A DNA stretch of 64,000 nt from Saprospiraceae bacterium (GTDB taxonomy: Bacteria > Bacteroidota > Bacteroidia > Chitinophagales > Saprospiraceae): positions 1,921,501-1,985,500 of the forward strand of contig JAHCHX010000001.1 of the NCBI GenBank assembly GCA_026129545.1, read 5' to 3'. Of the stretch, positions 54,371 through 62,660 are shown in pieces. The notes below the pieces were generated by a model. The model made no database searches. It saw nothing but the letters and a program-made list of their open reading frames with translations, and was not told the DNA's origin. The first letter of the stretch is position 1. Every line of letters begins with the position of its first letter. The position numbers were made by a program, and so were the translations under genes.

Positions 54371-54913
54371 ATGCAACGACGCGAAGCACTAAAAAAAGCC
54401 GCCCTCATCATCGGCAGCATCACCATCGCCCCAGAACTCATCGCCAAGGCAATGGCCGACCCCTACCCCACCCTGTCGCGACAACCCGCCGACCGTCTCG
54501 TGCTGTTGGCCGAAATGGCCGATACCATCCTGCCCGATACCGACACGCCCGGGGCAAAAGCCGCCAAAGTCCATGAATACATCGCGGTCATCGTGGAGGA
54601 TTGTTTTCCGCCCGACCGCCGCCCTGCCTTCTGGAGCGGTCTGGAAACGACCGAAAAACGATGCATCGCCCAGCATGGCAAGTCGTTCGCGGACTGCTCC
54701 GCCGCCGAACGCACGGCATTTTGCCAACTGTTGGAAGCCGAGCAAAAAAACGGGGACTCCTTCTGGCGACAACTCAAAGGGCTGACAATCAACGGCTATT
54801 TTACCTCTGAAATCGGCGCAACGCAGGCGCTGAACTACGACCCCATCCCCGGCGGCTGGATTCCCGATATGCTCATCAATGAAAATACAAAGGCTTGGAC
54901 ACCGGTGTTTTGA
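54371..54913 (+). CDS. Gluconate 2-dehydrogenase subunit 3 family protein
   Basis: The 180-residue protein starts at ATG 54371 (MQRREALKKAALIIGSITIAP), which has a twin-arginine export signal. The mature domain includes LVLLAEMADTILPDTDTPGAKAAKVHEYI, then AFCQLLEAEQKN and a C-terminal end YDPIPGGWIPDM, the family pattern. The family acts as the small subunit of periplasmic flavin dehydrogenases (gluconate or fructose dehydrogenase type), helping the GMC subunit fold and be exported. The GMC gene follows at 55094, so the pair forms one complex in the periplasm. Confidence 0.88.
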   Translation: MQRREALKKAALIIGSITIAPELIAKAMADPYPTLSRQPADRLVLLAEMADTILPDTDTPGAKAAKVHEYIAVIVEDCFPPDRRPAFWSGLETTEKRCIAQHGKSFADCSAAERTAFCQLLEAEQKNGDSFWRQLKGLTINGYFTSEIGATQALNYDPIPGGWIPDMLINENTKAWTPVF

Positions 54914-54924
54914 GTCCTCCCCCC

Positions 54925-55022
54925 TTTTTTGTCATCCTATCGGGAACCGCCCAATCTACGGTGAGAAAACTAAGCGCGATTGCCCTCGCAAAGCGGACCG
55001 TTGCCGACAGGATGACAAAAAA
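54925..55022. repeat. Long inverted repeat between the two dehydrogenase genes
   Basis: TTTTTTGTCATCCTATCGG (54925-54943) and CCGACAGGATGACAAAAAA (55004-55022) pair over 19 bp with one mismatch, enclosing 60 bases that contain GGAACCGCCC. A further GGGAACCG/CGGTTCCC pair crosses the right boundary. It may be a small mobile palindrome or a transcript-shaping hairpin. Confidence 0.7.
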
Positions 55023-55093
55023 CACAGAGCGGACGGTTCCCGATTCTTCATCGAAATGACAAAACCTTAATCATTTTTTTAAAAAAACAACCC

Positions 55094-56800
55094 ATGAATC
55101 AGCATATCAACGCTGCCAAAAAACGAAAATACGACGCTATCGTGGTTGGCTCCGGCATCTCCGGCGGCTGGGCCGCCAAGGAACTCTGCGAAAAAGGCCT
55201 GCGCACCCTCGTGCTCGAACGCGGTCGGCCACTCGAACACATCAGCGGCTACACGACCGCCCTGACCGACCCGTGGGAGTTCCCGCACCGCAATCGGGTG
55301 CCGCACGACGATGTGAAAAAGGACTACCCCATTCAGTCCGTCTGCTACGCTTTCAACGAAGGCACCAAACACCTGTGGGCCAAAGACTCCGAGCATCCCT
55401 ACACGCAGGTGAAGCCTTTTGAATGGATAAAAGGCTACCATGTCGGCGGCAAATCGCTCATGTGGGCGCGGCAGACGTACCGTTGGGCAGATTTTGATTT
55501 TGAAAGCAATTTGCAGGACGGCCACGGGGTGGACTGGCCGATTCGCTATGAGGACATTGCGCCGTGGTACAGTTATGTCGAGCGTTTTGCAGGCATCAAC
55601 GGCAACCGCGACGGGCTGCGCCAGATTCCCGATGGCGAGTTCCTGCCGCCCATCGAATTGACCATTGCCGAACGACACCTGCGCGACGCGATTCAGCGCA
55701 ACTTTCCCGGACGCACGCTCGTGCATGGGCGCAGCGCCAATCTTACCCAAAGCATCCATGGGCGCACTCCCTGTCAGTTCCGACACCTATGCCATCGAGG
55801 GTGCCCTTATGGGGCCTATTTCAGCAGCAATGGGGTGACGCTCCCTGCGGCAGCAAAGACCGGGAAAATGACGCTGCGGCCATTCAGCATCGTGGAGTCC
55901 GTTATTTTTGATGAAAAGAAAAACCGCGCGACGGGGGTGCGCGTGATAGATGCCAACACCAAAGAAGTCATTGAATATCAGGCAAAAATCATTTTCCTCA
56001 ACGCAGGCACCCTGCCCACCACCCAGATTTTGCTCAACAGCGTGAGCGCCCGTTTCCCCGAGGGGCTGGGCAACGACTCTGGCACGCTTGGCCACTACTT
56101 GATGGACCACTGCTACCGCGCCCGCGTGTCGGGAGAGTACGAGGGCTACCTCGACCACTACCACAAAGGGCGGCGACCCGTGGGATTCTATGTGCCACGC
56201 TTCCGCAATTTTGCCAACGACAAACAAACGGCGTTTACACGCGGCTATGCCTTCGGCGGTAGCGTGGAGCGCGGACCTGCGTTCTACGGCGGCGCGGGGC
56301 AAGACGGCTTTGGGGCAGAGTTCAAAAAAGCGATGACACGGCCCGGCCTCTGGGGCGGCGGCTTGTTTGGCATGGGAGAGTGCCTGCCTCATTTCGACAA
56401 CAAAGTGACGCTCAATCGGGACTTGCGCGATGCCTGGGGCCTGCCGACGCTCGATATTGACTGCCAATGGCGAGAAAATGAAGAAGCGATGGTGAAGGAT
56501 ATGCTGGCTACAGGACAGGAAATGCTCGAAGCGGCTGGTTTCAAAAACATTCGCGCCGACGACTCGCACGAACCACCCGGACGAGGCATCCACGAAATGG
56601 GCACTGCTCGCATGGGACGCGACCCCAAAACCTCCATGCTCAACGCAAACAACCAACTCCATGCCGTGCCCAATGTGTTCGTCACCGATGGCTCGTGCAT
56701 GACCTCGGGCGCAGCGCAGAACCCCTCCATCACCTATATGGCGCTGACGGCGAGAGCGGCGGATTTTGCGGTGAAAGAGATGAAGAAACGGAACTTGTGA
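55094..56800 (+). CDS. GMC family oxidoreductase (gluconate/sugar dehydrogenase type), copy 1
   Basis: A 568-residue FAD flavoprotein. The dinucleotide site VVGSGISGGWAAKELCEKG is at about 18-36. A CQFRHLCHRGCPYGAYFSSN block (about 236-255) carries the cysteines typical of gluconate 2-dehydrogenase-type GMC proteins. The C-terminal GMC domain (about 460-560) contains HEMGTARMG and TDGSCMTSGAAQNPSITYMA. The subunit 3 gene lies upstream; export probably happens together by the Tat route since this subunit lacks a signal. Substrate is unknown: sugar, sugar acid or alcohol. A paralogue starts at 62661. Confidence 0.92.
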   Translation: MNQHINAAKKRKYDAIVVGSGISGGWAAKELCEKGLRTLVLERGRPLEHISGYTTALTDPWEFPHRNRVPHDDVKKDYPIQSVCYAFNEGTKHLWAKDSEHPYTQVKPFEWIKGYHVGGKSLMWARQTYRWADFDFESNLQDGHGVDWPIRYEDIAPWYSYVERFAGINGNRDGLRQIPDGEFLPPIELTIAERHLRDAIQRNFPGRTLVHGRSANLTQSIHGRTPCQFRHLCHRGCPYGAYFSSNGVTLPAAAKTGKMTLRPFSIVESVIFDEKKNRATGVRVIDANTKEVIEYQAKIIFLNAGTLPTTQILLNSVSARFPEGLGNDSGTLGHYLMDHCYRARVSGEYEGYLDHYHKGRRPVGFYVPRFRNFANDKQTAFTRGYAFGGSVERGPAFYGGAGQDGFGAEFKKAMTRPGLWGGGLFGMGECLPHFDNKVTLNRDLRDAWGLPTLDIDCQWRENEEAMVKDMLATGQEMLEAAGFKNIRADDSHEPPGRGIHEMGTARMGRDPKTSMLNANNQLHAVPNVFVTDGSCMTSGAAQNPSITYMALTARAADFAVKEMKKRNL

Positions 56801-56822
56801 AGAAGCAGTCCCGCAGGGAATC

Positions 56823-57090
56823 ACACCTGGATTCGTTAGGATTTGTACAGTGACCGTGATTGCTCCGACGATGCTCGCTTTGTCGGGTTCTGAGGGGTCA
56901 TCCCATAAGAATGGAGGGGTGACACCGCAAGGACAGGCCGAGATGTCTCCTTTTTCGTTCCTCAAAAGATGACATCTCTTACAAACCGAGAATAGATGTG
57001 ATTGCCCTCCCTGATTTTGAATGAATCAGGACTTCGACACTTGACGACGCGAAGTATAACCATGCCCAAAATTTGGCGGCGCGACATATG
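56823..57090. repeat. Degenerate remnants of the dispersed element in the gap before ldhA
   Basis: The gap 56801-57158 holds no gene. GGATTCGTTAGGATTTGT at 56829 resembles one end of the 105-bp element; CGCGAAGTATAACC (57049-57062) and CCCAAAATTTGGCGGCGCG (57065-57083) resemble the other end, in two nested pieces. The rest (56860-57040) is unrelated. I read this as broken copies. Confidence 0.55.
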
Positions 57091-57158
57091 CTGCTAATCA
57101 CGCAACCCCGCCCCCCGAAGTTGCTCCAATACTTTCTCAAACATAACGATGGAAGCCC

Positions 57159-58151
57159 ATGACCGTCGCCTTCTTTTCCACCCAAACCTACGACCGCGCC
57201 TACTTCGAGCGGTTCAATGCTGGTGCTGGCCACCGCTTGCTTTTTTTGGAAACACCGCTCAACGAGCAAACCGCGACATTGGTCGCCGGATGCAAAGCGG
57301 TCTGCATTTTTGTCAATGACCAATGCAATGCAGAAGTGATTAAAATCCTGAAAGAGAAAGGAATACGGCTCATTGCCTTGCGCTGTGCGGGTTTCAACAA
57401 CGTGGATATAGCCGCCGCAAAAGCGCATGGCATCCCAGTGGTGCGTGTGCCTGCCTATTCGCCCCATGCAGTGGCGGAGCACACGGTCGCGCTCATCCTC
57501 ACGCTCAACCGCAAGACGCACAAAGCCTACAACCGGGTGCGCGAAGGCAATTTTTCGCTCGACAGGCTGACGGGTTTCGACTTGTACGGAAAAACAGTAG
57601 GCGTGGTCGGCACCGGGAAAATAGGCTCCGTCTTCGCCCAAATCATGCTTGGTTTTGGCTGCCGCGTGTTGGCTTTTGATGTGCATGAAAACGCTGCGCT
57701 CGTCGGTGAGGGCGCTCGCTATGTCGCGCTCGATGAATTGCTTGCTGCCGCCGACATTGTATCGCTCCACTGCCCGCTCAACGAGCAAACACGCCACCTT
57801 ATCAATACCGACTCGTTGAAAAAGATGAAACACGGCGCCATGCTCATCAACACCGGGCGCGGCGCGTTGATTGATACCAAATCAGTGGTGGCCGCGCTAA
57901 AATCGGGACGCTTGGGCCACCTTGGCCTTGATGTGTACGAGCAGGAAGAACACCTGTTTTTTCAGGACCATTCGGAGACCATCATTCAAGACGAGCTCAT
58001 CCTGCGTTTGATGTCGTTCCCCAATGTGCTCATCACGGCGCATCAGGCTTTTTTCACCGACGAGGCGCTGTCTGAAATCGCCACCGTGACCTTGCAAAAC
58101 ATCACGGATTTTGAAAAAGAGCGGCCCTTGGCGAATGAAGTAGGAATGTGA
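57159..58151 (+). CDS. ldhA: D-lactate dehydrogenase, fermentative type
   Basis: A 330-residue D-2-hydroxyacid dehydrogenase that reduces pyruvate to D-lactate with NADH. It closely follows the pattern of E. coli LdhA: FSTQTYDRAYF at the start, CIFVNDQCNAEV, IALRCAGFNNVD, VRVPAYSPHAVAEHT (catalytic region), VGVVGTGKIGSVFAQ (NAD site) and FFQDHSETIIQDE near the end, with the catalytic His in TAHQAF. The catalytic Arg (NTGRGALID) and Glu are in place. Cytosolic; it allows redox balancing under low oxygen. Confidence 0.93.
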   Translation: MTVAFFSTQTYDRAYFERFNAGAGHRLLFLETPLNEQTATLVAGCKAVCIFVNDQCNAEVIKILKEKGIRLIALRCAGFNNVDIAAAKAHGIPVVRVPAYSPHAVAEHTVALILTLNRKTHKAYNRVREGNFSLDRLTGFDLYGKTVGVVGTGKIGSVFAQIMLGFGCRVLAFDVHENAALVGEGARYVALDELLAAADIVSLHCPLNEQTRHLINTDSLKKMKHGAMLINTGRGALIDTKSVVAALKSGRLGHLGLDVYEQEEHLFFQDHSETIIQDELILRLMSFPNVLITAHQAFFTDEALSEIATVTLQNITDFEKERPLANEVGM

Positions 58152-58252
58152 GCAATCCCAAACCCATTTTGATATTGTTTGAAATACGTTATCTATGCGC
58201 CTCGAATATTCTTTGAACTTTTGCGTCTGATATTTCCAAATCAAGTTTTTAT

Positions 58253-58585
58253 ATGAAAAAAACACTCGCGTTCCTCCCCTTCTTGTTGCTGCTCGCAGCT
58301 TTCAAACCCGCCGAGCGCCCCGCCACCCCACCAGAGATTCCCGCTGACGTTCAGGCGCTTTTAGACAAACACGGCTGCGCCGCTTGCCACTCCATGACCC
58401 GCAAACTCGTCGGCCCGCTTTGGACGGACATTGCCGCCAAAAAATATTCCGCCAAGCGCATCGCCCAATTAGTCGCCAAGCCCGAACCCTCCAACTGGCC
58501 GGGTTATGTGCCAATGGCCGCCCAAAAAGTGCCAAAGGCCGACATGGACAAAATCGCCAACTGGCTAGCCAATCTGAAGCCTTGA
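58253..58585 (+). CDS. Small c-type cytochrome
   Basis: A 110-residue monoheme cytochrome c: signal peptide (1-20, LLLLAAFKPA), heme site CAACH with Cys42, Cys45 and His46, GPLWTDIAAKKY and a distal Met in GYVPMAA near residue 84. This resembles the c551/c552 family. Periplasmic electron carrier. It lies within 2 kb of the GMC dehydrogenase pair, so it may take electrons from that complex (inference); other partners are possible. Confidence 0.9.
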   Translation: MKKTLAFLPFLLLLAAFKPAERPATPPEIPADVQALLDKHGCAACHSMTRKLVGPLWTDIAAKKYSAKRIAQLVAKPEPSNWPGYVPMAAQKVPKADMDKIANWLANLKP

Positions 58586-58590
58586 GACAC

Positions 58591-58620
58591 AAAAAAGGCC
58601 CGTGTGCACGCACACGGGCC
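58591..58620 (-). terminator. Terminator for the carotenoid pair (minus strand)
   Basis: GGCCCGTGT and ACACGGGCC form a 9-bp GC-rich stem. On the minus strand T6 follows, so it ends crtB; on the plus strand it also stands right after the cytochrome gene but without a T run. Confidence 0.8.
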
Positions 58621-58681
58621 ATAGTCATAGTTCGTATCGTTTTGTCGGATACGCCGATTGATACGGCAAAGCATTGTTAGG

Positions 58682-59524
58682 TCACAAAAAATTCAGTTGG
58701 TGCCGCACGGCTGAACTGAACAGCAAATAGACTTTTCGCTTGTCCGACACTCGGAAGCGCTCTTGTGCCACTCGTTGCGCAGGGGCGCTTTTGATTTTGG
58801 CGAACAGCTGTGTGTAGTATTTGTATGCCAGATAGACCCCGAATCGCGCCCCGCGTGGCAGCCTGCGAATACCCTCCAAGGCAGCATCAAAGTCGGCTTT
58901 GATGTCTGCTTCGATGCGTTTTTTTTCCTCGTTGGTGAAGCGCTGAAAGTCCACGCCGGGGAAATAAACCCGACCGCGCTCATCGAAATCGCTTTTGATG
59001 TCGCGCAAGAAATTGATTTTCTGAAATGCCGCGCCCAAACGTCGGGCGGGTTCTTTCAAACTCTGATATTGAGCCTCATTGCCTTCGCAAAACACCCTCA
59101 GACACATCAAGCCCACCACCTCTGCCGAGCCATAGATATACTCGTCGTAGCCTTCCGAATCATAGGTTGCATTGGTGAGGTCCATTTCCATGCTGCGCAA
59201 AAACGCATCAATCAGCTCGGCCTCGATGTGATACTGATGCACCACCTGTTGAAACGAATGTAGCACAGGGTTGAGGCTGATGCGCTCCTCGATAGCTCGC
59301 CAAGTGTCGTCGCGGAAACGCTTCAACAATGCCTCCTTGGGGTAGTCGTGAAAGGTGTCCACGATTTCGTCGGCAAAGCGCACGAAACCATAAATGCCGT
59401 AAATGGGCGACCGGAATCGCGGGTGGAACAGTCGAATCCCCATCGAAAACGAGGTGGAATACCTTCGGGTAATCAGGCTGCTGCACTCAAAGCAAGTGTT
59501 GTGATAAAGTTGGAGATGGTTCAT
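58682..59524 (-). CDS. crtB: Phytoene synthase
   Basis: A 280-residue squalene/phytoene synthase; the start is ATG 59524 (MNHLQLYHNTCFECSSLITRRYSTSFS). It joins two geranylgeranyl diphosphates to phytoene. The first aspartate motif lies in GFVRFADEIVDTFHD and the second in INFLRDIKSDFDERGRVYFP; both metal-binding D-x-x-x-D motifs are present. YSTSF at the substrate entrance is typical. It lies downstream of crtI by 81 bases in the same direction; the two should be one transcript ending at the hairpin near 58600. Confidence 0.95.
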   Translation of the reverse strand: MNHLQLYHNTCFECSSLITRRYSTSFSMGIRLFHPRFRSPIYGIYGFVRFADEIVDTFHDYPKEALLKRFRDDTWRAIEERISLNPVLHSFQQVVHQYHIEAELIDAFLRSMEMDLTNATYDSEGYDEYIYGSAEVVGLMCLRVFCEGNEAQYQSLKEPARRLGAAFQKINFLRDIKSDFDERGRVYFPGVDFQRFTNEEKKRIEADIKADFDAALEGIRRLPRGARFGVYLAYKYYTQLFAKIKSAPAQRVAQERFRVSDKRKVYLLFSSAVRHQLNFL

Positions 59525-59605
59525 GCAAAGGAAAGGTTTGAAGGTTTCTGGTTTGAAGGCTTGTCCGGCCAAGCGGAGCGGGCCGTTTTTTGCGGATGTA
59601 GGGGC

Positions 59606-61081
59606 TCACAGGAATCTTTTGGCAATTTCTTTCGCCACCACTTGACCGCTGATGAGCGAGGGCGGCACCCCCGGTCCCGGCACGGTCAGCTGACCCGTGT
59701 AAAAGAGATTTTTGACTCGTTTGCTTTTCATTTTTGGTTTCAAAAAGGCAGTTTGGAGCAAAGTGTTGGCTAAGCCGTAAGCGTTTCCTTTGAAAGCGTG
59801 ATAGTCGTTTACAAAGTCGGAATGTGCGTAGGAGCGTTTGTAAACCACATGAGCGCGGATGTTTTGCCCCGTCAGTCGTTCCAATCGCTCCATTGTGAGG
59901 TGATAATAGCGCTCGCGGATTTCAGGCGTGTCGTTCAGACCCGGCGCTACGGGAACGAGCAAAAACAGGTTCTCACACCCTGCTGGCGCGACCGAAGGGT
60001 CAGTTTGAGAAGGGGCGCTGACGTAAAAAAGCGGCTTGGAAGGCCATTGGGGACTTTCGTAAATCTCTTTGGCATGTTGGCCGAAGTCCTCGTCGAAGAA
60101 AAGATTATGATGTTCCAAATTGCCAAGGCGCTTGTTCACCCCAATATAATAAAGCAAACACGAAGGCGCGAGCGTGCGCTTTTCCCAATATTTTTCGGAA
60201 TAATTGCGTGCGTGAGGAGCGAGCAACTGAGTGTCTATGTGGTGATAATCAGCGCCCCCCACTATCACATCCGCCTGATATTCGCGGCCTTGTTTGGTGC
60301 TGACCCGCGTAGCGTGGCCGTTCGGGACGTAGATATGCGACACTTCTTGCCCCAACTCGAATGCCACCCCCAGCTCGCGTGCCAGCGATACCATGCCTTC
60401 CACGATTTTGAACATTCCGCCGAGCGGATACCAAGTGCCGAGCGCCATATCGGCATAGTTCATCAAACTGTAGAGCGCGGGTGTTTTTTGTGGCGTGGCT
60501 CCCAGAAAAAGTACCGGAAATTCGAGCAGCTGGATGAGCTTTTCGTTGCGAAACAAACTCCGAACGTGTCTCGAAAGCGAGGTAAACATCTGCAACCGCA
60601 ACAAACTGGCCGCGATACGCCAATCCGCAAACTCCATGATAGAATCGCTGGGCTTGTGCACAAATTCCGTCATCCCCACCCGATACTTATATGCCGCCTC
60701 TTTTAGGAATTTGCGCAAATTGGGCGAGCTACCCGGCTCGAGCCGCTCGAACATGGCCTCCAACTCGTCCATAGAGGCTGGCACATCGAGCCGCTCGTTT
60801 TCGCCGAACCAAACCGAGTATGATGGGCTGAGCCTTTTCAATTCGTAGTAGTCCGAAACCTTCTTGCCAAAGCGGGCGAAAAACTGCTCAAACACATCGG
60901 GCATCCAATACCACGACGGCCCCATGTCGAACACAAAACCCTCCGCTTCGTATTGGCGCGCACGACCGCCCGGCACTTCGTTTTTTTCCAAAACGGTGAC
61001 ATCAAAGCCCTCAGCAGCCAAATTGCACGCAGCAGACAACCCAGAAAAACCAGAACCGATGACTATTACTTTTTTCGACAT
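59606..61081 (-). CDS. crtI: Phytoene desaturase
   Basis: A 491-residue CrtI-type desaturase that converts phytoene toward lycopene. The FAD-binding start IVIGSGFSGLSAACNLAAEG (about 6-25) is complete, followed by FDMGPSWYWMPDVFEQFF and the C-terminal NLFYTGQLTVPGPGVPPSLISG, which is diagnostic for CrtI. Membrane associated. With crtB this would give a red or yellow C40 carotenoid; no cyclase, ketolase or hydroxylase lies in the window, so the end product cannot be told. A palindromic site lies just upstream. Confidence 0.95.
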   Translation of the reverse strand: MSKKVIVIGSGFSGLSAACNLAAEGFDVTVLEKNEVPGGRARQYEAEGFVFDMGPSWYWMPDVFEQFFARFGKKVSDYYELKRLSPSYSVWFGENERLDVPASMDELEAMFERLEPGSSPNLRKFLKEAAYKYRVGMTEFVHKPSDSIMEFADWRIAASLLRLQMFTSLSRHVRSLFRNEKLIQLLEFPVLFLGATPQKTPALYSLMNYADMALGTWYPLGGMFKIVEGMVSLARELGVAFELGQEVSHIYVPNGHATRVSTKQGREYQADVIVGGADYHHIDTQLLAPHARNYSEKYWEKRTLAPSCLLYYIGVNKRLGNLEHHNLFFDEDFGQHAKEIYESPQWPSKPLFYVSAPSQTDPSVAPAGCENLFLLVPVAPGLNDTPEIRERYYHLTMERLERLTGQNIRAHVVYKRSYAHSDFVNDYHAFKGNAYGLANTLLQTAFLKPKMKSKRVKNLFYTGQLTVPGPGVPPSLISGQVVAKEIAKRFL

Positions 61082-61134
61082 GGACTTTTTTTACTTGACC
61101 AACATTACAAGCCGCTCAAACACGAACGAAGTCG

Positions 61135-61182
61135 TTTTGTTTAAACAAAAAACGAACACAAGCCAAAAAGTTAAACAACTTT
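61135..61182 (-). promoter_or_regulatory. Candidate operator upstream of crtI
   Basis: A perfect 16-bp palindrome TTTTGTTTAAACAAAA (61135-61150) and a second palindrome with arms AAAGTT and AACTTT (61167-61182). Both contain TTAAACAA (61141-61148 and 61171-61178), exactly 30 bp apart, about three helix turns. This is the look of a dimer-binding regulator pair, such as a MerR-family light regulator; no regulator gene is next to it. Confidence 0.5.
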
Positions 61183-61320
61183 CGCTTCGTAAAACAAAAT
61201 ATACGGACATAGGCGGCTTATCAGTTCGGTAAAGTTCGCACAATCGTCACCCCAAACGCTAAAAATCTTTGCGAGGCGTTTTTCATCGAAATCATACTTT
61301 CGCCCATTCTATCGAGCAAA

Positions 61321-62517
61321 ATGGACATCTACACCCGCACATCATATTGGAAGTGGTACTTGGCCGCAGGAGGTGTACTCATTATCATCATCTCGCTTTT
61401 TTATACCCGATTTCTGGCCGACCAACTCATCGAGCGAGAGAAACAGCAGGCCGAACAATTTGCCGAGGCCATGCGTATGTTGACCAAAACCCGAACAGAC
61501 ACGCTCGCCAACTATGAAGACCTCACCCTGCATCTCAAAATCATTGAGCAAAACACCACCATCCCCATTGTCATGCTCAATGAAAAAGGCGAAATCGAGG
61601 CATATCGCAACATTGACGAGCGCAACTTGGACACCATGGAAATAGAGGAAGTGCGAAAGGCGCTCGACCGGATGACGAAACAAGACACAGGGAGAATCGA
61701 AATCCATTTGCCACCCGACATCCACAAAACACTGATTTACACCCACTCTCGCCTGCTGTGGTGGCTAGAGCTGTACCCCGTCGTACAATTGCTGCTCATA
61801 GCAGCCTTCATTGCGTTGGGCTATATCGGCTTCAGCACGGCACGTCGGGCCGAGCAAAATCAGGTGTGGCTCGGCATGGCCAAAGAGACCGCCCATCAGT
61901 TGGGCACACCCATCACGGCCATTCTCGGCTGGATAGAGACGCTCAAAGCCGTCAACGAAGAGCGCCCCGACAACCAAGAGATGCTCGACGAGCTGCGCAA
62001 CGACGTGACCCGCCTTGAACTGGTGGCAGACCGCTTTTCAAAAATTGGTGCCGCCCCCGATTTGACCCCCACCAATGTGTTTGAGCAGTTGGAAAAAAAC
62101 CGTGACTATATGCAGCGACGCGCGCCCCGAAGGGTCGAGTTCGATTTTCCGGCACCATCGGAACATTCGCCACTCATGGTCGGCATCAATGCGCCCTTGT
62201 TCGATTGGGTCGTCGAAAACTTGCTCCGCAACGCGATTGACGCATTAGAAGGCGGGATGGGAAAAATAACAGCCCAAGTCTATGAAGAGGGCAGGTATGT
62301 CTGCTTGGACATCACCGACACTGGCAAGGGCATTCCGCCCGGCAAATTCGGAACCGTCTTCAAGCCCGGCTATTCCACCAAAACACGCGGCTGGGGACTT
62401 GGCCTTTCTCTCTCCAAGCGAATAGTGGAGGAATACCATAGTGGAAAAATCTTCGTGAAACAATCTGAAATCGGGAAAGGAACAACCTTCACCGTGAAAT
62501 TGCCAAAAGCGAAATGA
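61321..62517 (+). CDS. Sensor histidine kinase, membrane bound
   Basis: A 398-residue kinase: transmembrane helix (about 11-30), an extracytoplasmic sensor of about 110 residues with no recognisable fold, a second helix (about 152-170), then HisKA (His192 in ETAHQLGTPITAILGWIE) and an ATPase domain with N-box LLRNAIDA, G1 DITDTGKGIPPG and GWGLGLSLSKRIVEEYHSGKI. No response regulator gene is next to it; the OmpR-type regulator at 19542 is the only one in the window and is 41 kb away. Signal unknown. Confidence 0.92.
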   Translation: MDIYTRTSYWKWYLAAGGVLIIIISLFYTRFLADQLIEREKQQAEQFAEAMRMLTKTRTDTLANYEDLTLHLKIIEQNTTIPIVMLNEKGEIEAYRNIDERNLDTMEIEEVRKALDRMTKQDTGRIEIHLPPDIHKTLIYTHSRLLWWLELYPVVQLLLIAAFIALGYIGFSTARRAEQNQVWLGMAKETAHQLGTPITAILGWIETLKAVNEERPDNQEMLDELRNDVTRLELVADRFSKIGAAPDLTPTNVFEQLEKNRDYMQRRAPRRVEFDFPAPSEHSPLMVGINAPLFDWVVENLLRNAIDALEGGMGKITAQVYEEGRYVCLDITDTGKGIPPGKFGTVFKPGYSTKTRGWGLGLSLSKRIVEEYHSGKIFVKQSEIGKGTTFTVKLPKAK

Positions 62518-62544
62518 ACCCAACGCAGCGTTAAAAAAAGCTTC

Positions 62545-62649
62545 TATGCCTCGCGCTGCCAAATTTTGGGCATGGCCACAAACACAATCCGCGCGAAACC
62601 AAGGAGAGCAATACTGAGCATCTGACAAATCATAGCGAATCAAGGTATA
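62545..62649 (+). repeat. 105-bp dispersed element, copy 4 (diverged)
   Basis: TATGCCTCGCGCTGCC at the left and GCGAATCAAGGTATA at the right, 105 bp in total. It ends 11 bases before the start of the second GMC gene, so it must hold or lie next to that gene's promoter or leader. Confidence 0.8.
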
Positions 62650-62660
62650 ACATTCTGAAA

